From the NCBI RefSeq assembly GCF_037975245.1, contig NC_092578.1, positions 1,612,001 to 1,676,000 of the forward strand: a DNA stretch of 64,000 nt, read 5' to 3'. Position 1 is the first letter of the stretch; every line of letters starts with the position of its first letter. This document shows, one piece after another, positions 56,861 to 64,000 of the stretch. The notes under the pieces were generated by a model, which saw nothing but the letters and a program-made list of their open reading frames with translations, was not told the DNA's origin and searched no databases. The position numbers and the translations under genes are program-made. The stretch is from Apostichopus japonicus (taxonomy: Eukaryota; Echinodermata; Holothuroidea; Aspidochirotida; Stichopodidae).

Positions 56861-59800
56861 GAAAATCGTAATGAGTTGGAAAATCAAGAACAGTGAAAAA
56901 ACTTTCAGCCCCCACCGGGATTCGAACCACTGGCCTTCCGCTCTGTACGCGGACACTCTAACCACTAGGCTATGGACGCTGATTGTATGTCCAGAGGTTC
57001 GAAACCGGTAAGGAAGGTCGTAATTCCACTGTAGACGTTTGTCACCTGTATCGAACAATACTAGTTCTGTTTTTGGTGACATATTTTGCCTTACTCTAGA
57101 GATCAAACATGATGCTAACCAACTCGAAATCATTTGTGATTCCTAAAGCCGGATTCCGAAATATATATATATATCATAAGGATAATTTTTGTTGGTTTCC
57201 GATTATGTGTCCAGCTGAAGAGATGAGTCAAATCACAAGTGACTTTCGAATGGGTTTTGGATCGTTCGTGGACAAGGTGGTGATGCCATATGTCAGCACC
57301 GTACCGGCCAAGTAAGTATTTCTCTCAGCAATGGTGGGTTGAGTGAATTGTAATATTCAAAGTGAAGGAGTGGAGGGAGGTGGAGGGGGGGGGTAGTTTG
57401 ACAGATCGGTAGCAGTCTCACATAATATGATAACCCTAAAAAAAAATACTAACAGAAAAGCTTTTTTTAGGGGTTATAAAGAGAAAAGCAGAGTAACAAG
57501 ACTATCTGAGTTGATCTACCTGACTGTTTCAAATTTATTTTTCTCCTTCCTCTATAGATGGTTTTATTATTTTTTTATTTTTTTTGGGGGGGGGGGGTGG
57601 GATGTTGTTCTTATTGTAATTTCTGGTTTTGCTGGGTATTGACTTAGGAATATTTCTGCTGATACGTTGATATGATTTATGGAAACGATGAGTCAGTTAA
57701 TATAAAAAGTAAAATCTAACTACTCTCTGACTAACTACATAATTTCTTTGATAAAGATCAAATGTTTTAACTTCTAAATAAAAGTGTTTTTTTTTAAAAA
57801 TAATTTTCTGAAAACTGACTTTTATTTTATTTCATTCCCATCAAGAGAATCATTTATCCGGTAACCGTATCGCAAAATGCTATGGAAAATGGTCAAAGTG
57901 CTATAATACAATTCCCAAAGATGTATAGCAGGTGTTTCCTTTACACAGGAACTATCATGTTTTATAGGATACAAAATTCAGTGATTTCAATACTGATACA
58001 CAAAAACTGCTAGAAAACACTAAATTATTATTCTCTGCCATTTATTATTTTTTTTTAGGCTAGCAGAACCTTGCAGTGGTTGTCAGGCTCCATATGGCTT
58101 TAAGAACGAACTCAGTCTGACTGGGGATACAAGTGAATTCTCTGTAAGTATAACTAACCACCAATTCAAATATCATCTCCATTTCATGCCTACTTTTAAG
58201 GTTATGCAGAGCTGCCTACTGGTAACGATTTCTCATTATTTTGGATGGGAAATCATTTCAACTATATGTGTGTATGGTTTTATTCCTGGATGGTGGTGGT
58301 GGTGGTGGGAGGGGGGGGGGGAAAGATGCCAAAATCTGTAATATAAATAATGTATGCCTTACAAAAAACTGCTGAATTACTAGACTAATGACAGAATGAC
58401 CTAATTTGACCCTTAGAGTCATTTTAATGACATACATGCTATTTGATTGGTTTGATTTCCTAAACAATGTATGATGAATCAAGTCATACCAATCAAATGA
58501 AGGTTAGCCTTACTAGGACTTGAAAAATTACTGTAGAAAAGACAAAAGGACATATATTGTTTTGAAATGTAACCTTTGTGGTATTCTCTACACATATTAC
58601 AGTATGTGATAGAATGTGGGGGGAAAAACAGCCCAAGGGTATGAGGAATCATATTCATATGTTCAGCAAGGCTTGTCATTAAAGGATTGGTTCAGGTGTT
58701 TGACATGTCTATTTTGTATGAAAGAGCACAAAAAGACAAAAAGGACAGTGAAGAAACTACCATGATAGCATGCTCTGTTAAGGAGATATGACACTTTGAA
58801 GATATCAAAATTTCTTTGAAAACGACTGGTGTAAAAAGACTTACTGTGAGGGTGTGACGTCACATCCTCATTTCCTTAACTTTTGTGAATATATTTCTTT
58901 AAAAATTATTTACATTTTTTAACACATTTGAAAATAATATTATCAAAAATTCTTCAGATGTTTAATCTCAAATACTTCCTTTGACAAATATGAGATCTCC
59001 TGACATATCTTTTGGTTGAAAGTCATGAAATCTCACAAAATATTTAGAGAAAAAAACAAAGACTTTTCAGGAATGTGAGGATGTGACATCACAGCTAGTC
59101 AGATTTCAGCAGTTTCTACACAATCTGATAAAACTTTACACTTGAATATCTCTTTAACTGAAAAAGATATTTGAACAGTTTTTCACCATTGTGTTTCTTT
59201 TATTGTCCTCTTTCATATAACATAAACATGTATGACAACTGAACCAATCCTTTAAATTTCCTCCACAATGACAGTTGTCTCATTATTTTTGCTGTGTGAT
59301 TCCTAGCTGATGTTCATAGTTTTTATGCAAGTTTATACCATGGGCATAAAGTGGTGGGGCAAGATTTCACAGCTAGTAACTGTCGGCTGTCTATGGTCAC
59401 AAAGTTATCGGTGACGTTCCGCTTGTAAAAATGTTTGTAATGTCGGCTTAATAAAAATGAAGACTTTTGAAGATGTTCTAATCAGTACAGGTTTTAATAT
59501 GCAGCAAACTCCTTTATAATATTATAGAAATCAGTGATTACTAATGTATAGTTTAATTTGGGAGATGTTTAGTGGTAATACATTGTCAATCATTTAATTA
59601 AGTTGTCCATTTTCTTTTTAATTATAGAGAACAATTAACCAGCTGCAAGTCTCTGGAAATCTCGATGCCCCTGAAGGGGGCATGGATGCCCTTATGCAAG
59701 TTACAGTATGCAAGGTCAGTATTACTACTAAGTTAACTGGTGTGGCAACCATACTTCAGGAAACAGATTTTTTTTCCTGCAATGTAAAGAAAGAGTAAAA

Positions 59801-62800
59801 GTCGAGGTTTAATTGCGGTTGTTGTGTTATGTTGTTACTATTTCGATAGAAACTCAATCTCCTATCGTTAATGTTTTGTTTTGTTTTTTGATCAAACCTT
59901 TCCAACGTAGGAGGCGATTGGTTGGAGGGACATGGCGAGACATTTAGTTATCTTCACCACCGATGCGTCCTTCCATTATGCGGGAGATGGCAAGGTAAAA
60001 CACTTTAATTCATTTTAAAAGTCTTTTCCTCTTTGAATTTTATTTTGTTCTCAAAACATTTCTCTACAAACGTTCTCATTCACTTTGTCTCTTTCCATAA
60101 TGTTTTTCAACAAATGCCGTGTATTCCTGTCACTCTGTTGTTGTTGTTTTTGTCGTCATGGATATTTTTCCTTTGTGAGGCTATTTATTTGAAGAAGTCT
60201 ACTAATGCCCTAAATTGGTTACACATGATAGGTATGCCTCGAACTGCCGCCCATAGTCATTGCCAATCAGTCATTGCTTTCATTGTGTGTCATTTAGATG
60301 CACAGTGATAATTGGTGCTCTTGATAATATATATAATAAAATATAATATATATATATATAATATATACCCCCATTTTTTTGTCAAAACTGTTGTGCATTC
60401 CCTTGAATGCTGGTTGAGAACACGTTTGAAAATGTAACTACAATTTATATGTATTTAAATAGAATTGTAACAAAGTTATTATGTTAAACCATGATTATTA
60501 ATGTTCTTTTCAGCTTGGTGGTATCGTTAAACCTAACGATGGAAACTGTTACACCACAGCCCTTGACAATACGTACACCATGTCAAGTGAATTGGTAAGT
60601 TTCCCGCACTTCCATGTGTATGCAATTTTCTGGTCTTTGATCATTCCCCAACTGTCATTCCAATATCTCCAAATACTTTCTTGCAAAAAAAAGGAATTCT
60701 GAGGTTCAAATGAAAACTCCTATTGCTGTTTGTTATTTTGTTGAATGTTGAATAAGAACGTATATGAATAAATCTCAAAAACTGCTGTAGCCCCTCCAAT
60801 CTCTTGAAAGCTCAAAAAAAATGTTAGCTTGGTGCATAAAGAAGTCTTGACAGATACTTAAAAAACTAAGGAAGTCCTTTTCCTAGCGAATTTCCTTGAC
60901 GATGTAAGAAACCAATAACAGAGAGATTTCATCGTGCTTGTGTTCTGTTTTTTTTTTAACAGGACTATCCTTCGATTAGTCAACTGAATGCTGCCATGAG
61001 AGATAACAGCATCATTCCAATTTTTGCTGTGACACAGTCTGAATTTTCAGTTTATCAGGTAATCTTAATTAACTGTCCTAAGTGTGTTATGCATTAAATA
61101 TTTTTTGTTAAATCTGTATTTTATTATTTCTTCCATGTCGAACAAGCGTGGACAGATATTCTCAGAGTGAGTGGAGGGCTGAACAGAGTACCAAACCACA
61201 TCGTAGACAAATATTCATAGCAAAATGAAATCGAAGATAATTGAAACAGATATGGGTATTTTCATATAGCGCTTTATACCAGCAATAGTATCTGTAAAGT
61301 GCGTAAGAATGGGCCGAAGAAATGGTGACTACGGCAGTGTAATATAATAATATATGATTTTCATATAGCGCTTCTCACCAGGAATAGGTCTCAAAGCGCT
61401 TTACAGATGTTTTATTACCCCTGGTCAATGATAACCTGTCCCAGAGACAATCCCTCCAGTCGGCAGCAGTTATATACTGCGCCCAATGACAAGTTACCTC
61501 ACAGGTACCCATTTAACCCCTGGATGGAGAGAGGCAAGTGAGATAAAGCATCTTGCCCAAGGACACAACGTAATGATTAGGCAGGAATCGAACCAGCAAT
61601 CCTTGGATCACGAGTCCGACGCCTTAGCCAATTGGCCACCACGCTCATTAGTTAGCAGTTTACACCATACTTAACAAGTTCTTGTGCTTTAGCAATAAAC
61701 TTACATACCAGGATGCCACTCCCACCAGTGTTAGGATGGTAAGCGGTGTTTGTTTGGTACAAATCTAACCGACAGTCTCGATTTCTTCTCCCACAGAATC
61801 TTACGGAATACATTGAGGGCGCTCAAGCGGCCGTGTTGGCGGCAGATTCTCGAAATATTGTGGAAATTGTGAAGAATAATTACGCAGTGAGTATCCAGAT
61901 ACCTTTGTAGTTCGTGCAGTGATATTGGAGTGTAAGAAAAAACACTATTGTAGCACTCTCCTTGTTTAAAACTACTCTGTGAAAAGTAAGGTAAATCGTT
62001 GACAAATCAAGAAGTGTTCTGACAAGTTTAAGAAGAAAAAAATAATGTTGGAAGTCCTCTTTAGTTTAAATGTTGACATTTTCAAACTTTGTTAATCTTT
62101 AGGCAATCACCAGTAAAGTTGAAGTGGTGGATACAGCACCAGAGGACGTACTTGTGGAATACACTGCTATCTGCTTGGACGGTGTTCGGCGGCCTGGTAC
62201 ACAAGTATGTGAAGGATTGACCCTTGGAGACACTGTCAGCTTTGATGTCACGGTAACAGGCAATACCTGCCCTGATAGTAGAACCTCCAGGTAAAGACAA
62301 CCAATAAGAGTTATTGCTATAGTCATGCATATTCGTCAGTTTTGATGTCATGGTAACAGGCAATACCTGCCCTGATAGTAGAACCTCCAGGTAAAGACAA
62401 CCAATTAGAGTTATTGCTATAATCATGCATATTCATGATGCATGTAATGTCTCAGTGTCTGCCCAGTAATTAGAGAACCCATGAATATATATCATCTTGT
62501 TACAGTCAGGCAGGCATTTTACTGTAGTCATGCATATTCATGATGCATGTAATGAGCTAGTATCTGTCTTGAAAGTAGAGAACCCCAATAATATCTGTAT
62601 CTCATTAGGCATGAAATTTACTGTATCATGCATGATACATATGCATGATCATATGCATGATGCATGTAATGAGCCAGTATTTGTCCTGAATTATAAAGTG
62701 CTGTTGCTTTATGTTTTCTTGGGTTTTTTTAATGGTAAGTTGTTCATGCAGTTTGTGTATAACCTGCTGGAAAGTGAGAAAAACTAAGATGAATTATATA

Positions 62801-63633
62801 ACCATAAATAGGTAGTTTGGGATTATTATATGATTATGCATATTCATGATGTTTATAACATCTGATGGTTGTAATTATTTATGTAAGAGTCGTAAATGTA
62901 TTAGCATCGCATATTAATATTCTGCATACTTTTCTTGCTTTCAGTTTCACCATTCGTCCTGTTGGCTTCAGCGAGGAGCTTCAGGTCAACATTGATTACT
63001 TGTGTGATTGTGACTGTGAAGGTTCGGGGGTAAGATTTGATAGATTTGAATTGATTTAATATCTCAACAGTGGAACAAACAAGCAAAAGATGTATGTTAA
63101 GCCAGTGACATGCATTTGAAATGGTATGTCTAATAGAATCTCTGTCTAAGACAAGCTATAACATTGTTAAGAAATTGAGCCAGTGACATGCATTTGAAAT
63201 GGTATGTCTAATAGAATCTCTGTCTAAGACAAGCTATAACATTGTTAAGAAAATTGGATAGAGCAAAGATATATTTTGCATAATTGTATAATTCATTGAC
63301 CTCAGGTTAAAAAAAGTCCTCTTCTACCAACTCAGCTCTTGATACTGAAGTTTTGGGAAATTTTGTTGGTAATGTCAACAGTTTATTCCGAAAGAATGGA
63401 AAACTAGGTCAGGTGTTCTGTTGTAAACATTTCCAAGCTAACTCCATCAAGCAGAACCATTCAATTAGCAGATGGTACTCTCCTTTTCAGATTCCAAACA
63501 GCCCAGATTGCTCTGATGGGGCTGGTACTCTGGAGTGCGGGGCCTGCGATTGCAACGCTGGACATTACGGACGTAACTGTGAATGCAGCTCTGATGGCCC
63601 AACACTGGAGGACAGCGATAAGCTATGTAAAGC
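35990..63633 (+). CDS. Integrin beta subunit (N-terminal part, runs off window)
   Basis: Adhesion receptor subunit. Exons: 35990-36062, 52373-52452, 54352-54456, 54680-54770, 56191-56322, 57215-57311, 58059-58143, 59628-59714, 59911-59994, 60514-60594, 60963-61058, 61797-61886, 62103-62290, 62945-63029 and 63491-63633. All phases agree, giving about 505 aa before the edge. Residues are numbered without the microexons: signal peptide 1-21 (cleavage after IYA), PSI domain from 25 ([11 protein letters not shown]...CGWC), betaI domain with MIDAS DLSKS (D141, S143, S145; the usual form is DLSYS) and ADMIDAS D148/D149. Then come the specificity loop [12 protein letters not shown], SyMBS residues N232/D234/P236/E237 (NLDAPEGG) and FTTDAS (D268). 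Hybrid return and I-EGF1 ([12 protein letters not shown]) follow, so all three cation sites look intact. Intron 1 is 16.3 kb and repeat-rich with two microexon candidates. The last exon ends in phase 2 and must continue beyond 64000. The beta class cannot be assigned. Confidence 0.95.
36843..36872 (+). CDS. Candidate 30-nt microexon, integrin beta intron 1
   Basis: A long pyrimidine-rich tract and TTGTTCAG acceptor precede it, and a consensus donor GTAAGT follows. Length is 30 nt and the phase is 1 to 1, so it can sit between exon 1 (ending in G, phase 1) and the PSI exon without a frame change. It would add [10 protein letters not shown] plus a junction residue just after the signal peptide. 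No conservation evidence is available here, and chance acceptor-donor pairs are expected in 16 kb, so this is a proposal. Confidence 0.35.
38711..38770. repeat. TATAGCGC...GCGCTTTACA short dispersed element
   Basis: The inverted words TATAGCGC and GCGCTTTACA flank about 40 bases. The same layout occurs near 41478-41533, 61264-61300 and 61370-61410, marking a small dispersed family in the integrin introns. Confidence 0.5.
38849..39170. repeat. 161-bp direct duplication, two copies
   Basis: Copies 38849-39009 and 39010-39170 are nearly identical, both starting GATCGAAAAACTATTAAAAG and ending in CGAAATTCCA or TGAAATTCCA. The step is 161 bp. Inside integrin intron 1. Confidence 0.95.
41465..41830. 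repeat. TATAGCGC element followed by 166-bp tandem duplication
   Basis: The TATAGCGCTCTT...AAGAGCGCTTTA inverted pair (41478-41533) is followed by two diverged copies of an A-rich unit, starting at AATGACAAAACCC near 41545 and 41711. Inside integrin intron 1. Confidence 0.7.
44141..44167 (+). CDS. Candidate 27-nt microexon, integrin beta intron 1
   Basis: The acceptor follows a strong pyrimidine tract ending CCTTTGTGCAG, and the donor is AGTAAGT-like consensus (GTAAGT). Length 27 nt, phase 1 to 1, so it joins exon 1 or the 30-nt candidate to the PSI exon in frame. It would encode EDIFTQENK with the junction, followed by T, creating an NKT N-glycosylation sequon before the first PSI cysteine. 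Splice signals are better than random, but conservation is untested. Confidence 0.45.
44760..45290. repeat. Degenerate TGTGTGCAG/GTACTG tandem repeat region
   Basis: About 530 bases are built from short degenerate units such as TGTGTGCAGGCTG and GTGTGCAGTACTG. The plus strand is strongly enriched in G and T over C and A. Cys/Val-rich open frames on the plus strand and His/Thr-rich frames on the minus strand follow from the repeat and are not accepted as genes. Confidence 0.9.
47689..48097. repeat. 18-bp minisatellite, about 22 copies
   Basis: The unit GTTGTTATAGGTGAACAT is repeated about 22 times with point variants (for example GTCTAC, GTATAC or GTCAAT in place of GTGAAC). Because 18 is a multiple of three, a plus-strand frame (47647-48159) stays open and spells the hexapeptide VVIGEH over and over, while the minus strand spells MFTYNN. 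It sits in integrin intron 1 with no supporting splice pattern or homology. Confidence 0.97.
48680..48711. repeat. Short hairpin, 11-bp stem
   Basis: GCGTGGGACAT and ATGTCCCACGC are perfect reverse complements around a 10-base loop. The word CGCTTATTTTG overlaps the right arm and echoes the loop. Function unknown. Confidence 0.6.
50566..50596. repeat. Perfect hairpin, 14-bp stem, 3-base loop
   Basis: AGGGAGCTGCTACT pairs with AGTAGCAGCTCCCT around CTA. The stem is GC-rich relative to its surroundings in integrin intron 1. A small RNA hairpin is possible, but flanking pairing beyond the stem is not evident. Confidence 0.7.
51620..51689. repeat. (TA)n microsatellite
   Basis: About 70 bases of TA dinucleotides with a few GA interruptions in integrin intron 1. 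Confidence 0.95.
54419..54522. repeat. Duplication of integrin exon 3 end into its intron
   Basis: 54419-54458 is the end of the exon plus its donor. 54483-54522 repeats it with a few substitutions (AATATACAAGTCC and ATTGATTTGG in both). The step is 64 bp. The copy's donor position reads GTTCCT, a poor site. Confidence 0.85.
55977..56003. repeat. (CA)n microsatellite
   Basis: A CA dinucleotide run with one TG interruption in an integrin intron. Confidence 0.9.
56330..56635. repeat. Tandem array, about 7 copies of 40-48 bp
   Basis: Repeated words: GAGTATGGACTCCCAAAG, ACATCTATGGTGA and GACATTTCAT. The array begins only a few bases after the donor of the MIDAS exon (56322/56323) and fills the start of that intron. 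A 74-aa open frame through it is a repeat artefact. Confidence 0.9.
56815..56990 (-). mobile_element. tRNA-derived SINE with (TA)n tail
   Basis: On the minus strand, a tRNA-like head carries an A-box-like segment (56972-56954, TAGCCTAGTGGTTAGAGTG) and a B box GGTTCGAATCC (56928-56918). A short body and a TA-repeat tail (56857-56815) follow. This is the layout of a tRNA-derived SINE. It lies in an integrin intron, antisense to the gene. Confidence 0.8.
61246..61650 (-). mobile_element. tRNA-derived SINE with TATAGCGC-type tail
   Basis: The minus-strand head contains the A-box-like TGGCCAATTGGCTAAGG (61638-61622) and the B box GGTTCGATTCC (61594-61584). The body contains TTGTGTCCTTGGGCAAG, a motif I associate with widespread marine-invertebrate SINEs. 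Further on lie two inverted AAGCGC...GCGCTAT blocks (61410-61370 and 61300-61264). The whole element lies antisense in an integrin intron. Confidence 0.75.
62236..62700. repeat. About 100-bp tandem array seeded at an integrin exon end
   Basis: The last ~55 bases of exon 62103-62290, its donor and ~45 intron bases are repeated with a 100-bp step (donors at 62291 and 62391). Further degenerate copies are marked by CATGCATATTCATGATGCAT near 62426, 62527 and 62640. Copies 1 and 2 differ at only a few bases over 100. Confidence 0.9.
62340..62390 (+). CDS. Potential 51-nt cassette exon from tandem duplication
   Basis: The second copy of the exon end is preceded by CGTCAG (an AG acceptor with a weak pyrimidine tract) and followed by the same GTAAAG donor. 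It is 51 nt, phase 2 to 2, and would insert [17 protein letters not shown], a repeat of the preceding segment, before residue 430. Expression is untested and the acceptor is weak, so this is a low-confidence alternative exon. Confidence 0.2.
63101..63256. repeat. 78-bp direct duplication
   Basis: Copies start at 63101 and 63179 with GCCAGTGACATGCATTTGAA and are essentially identical to the end (AACATTGTTAAGAAA). Lies in the intron before the last visible exon. Confidence 0.95.
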
Positions 63634-64000
63634 GTAAGTTACACACTAGAACCGCGTCCGCAACAACACACGTAGTAGGTGTTTAAACCATATCTCAGCA
63701 TGTTGGTATCCGTTAGCGATAATTTATGTAAAGCGTTAGTTACACACTAGTACCGCTCTGCAGAAACACACGTAGTAGGTGTCCAAACCATATATCAGCA
63801 TGTTGGTATCCGTTAGCGATAATTTATGTAAAGCGTAAGTTACACACTAGTACCGCTCTGCAGAAACACACGTAGTAGGTGTCCAAACCATATATCAGCA
63901 TGTCGGTATCCGTTAGCGATAATTTATGTAAAGCGTAAGTTACACACTAGTACCGCTCTGCAGAAACACATGTAGTAGGTGTCCAAACCATATCTCAGCA
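63616..64000. repeat. 100-bp tandem array covering an integrin exon end
   Basis: The last 18 bases of exon 63491-63633, its GTAAGT donor and ~77 intron bases recur with steps of 101, 100 and 100 bp (markers GCGATAA near 63616, 63717, 63817 and 63917). The array runs off the window. Each copy retains TATGTAAAGC followed by GTAAGT or GTTAGT, so several equivalent donors lie in tandem. Confidence 0.95.

Noticed and set aside
56918-56990. A functional tRNA gene on the minus strand
   Set aside because: A and B boxes are present, but the cloverleaf is not maintained, and a SINE body and TA tail follow directly.

Overview
The window is eukaryotic nuclear DNA: AT-rich, intron-rich, with GT-AG introns, tRNA-derived SINEs, minisatellites and many homopolymer G tracts. 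The gene set and the intron and repeat style suggest a marine invertebrate deuterostome, most likely an echinoderm; the species cannot be named from sequence alone. Four protein-coding genes could be rebuilt exon by exon, and every junction keeps the reading frame.

Layout. (1) Minus strand, 1841-4203: isopentenyl-diphosphate delta-isomerase (IDI1), 4 coding exons, 229 aa, complete. (2) Minus strand, 10979-20841: a 12-exon gene for a 1146-aa protein that I identify as tastin/TROAP, a spindle- and centrosome-associated protein. It carries an N-terminal KEN motif, a basic-flanked SKIP (SxIP) motif and the tastin-type C-terminal block. (3) Plus strand, 25257-31226: a 7-exon, 648-aa membrane-anchored GH3-domain protein (GHDC type), complete. 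(4) Plus strand, 35990 to beyond the right edge: an integrin beta subunit, complete from the signal peptide through the PSI domain and the betaI (MIDAS) domain to the first I-EGF module. Its first intron is about 16 kb and holds two in-phase microexon candidates (30 and 27 nt).

Genes 1 and 2 are tandem on the minus strand, and 3 and 4 are tandem on the plus strand. TROAP and GHDC are head to head across about 4.4 kb. There is no operon-like logic: isoprenoid synthesis, mitosis, an acyl-adenylate-type enzyme and cell adhesion are simply neighbours.

The most unusual signal is a recurrent rearrangement type. The 3' ends of at least three integrin exons, with their splice donors, are copied in tandem into the following intron (54.4, 62.3 and 63.6 kb), and a fourth tandem array starts just after another donor (56.3 kb). 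One copy (62340-62390) forms a 51-nt phase-matched potential cassette exon. A TROAP exon is also partly duplicated. Other notable items are a 67-bp-arm inverted repeat whose arms resemble a degenerate hammerhead ribozyme of Penelope-like elements or retrozymes, a 59-bp minisatellite of 16 copies with a two-state variant site, and an 18-bp minisatellite whose open frame spells a hexapeptide pattern like a left-handed beta-helix.
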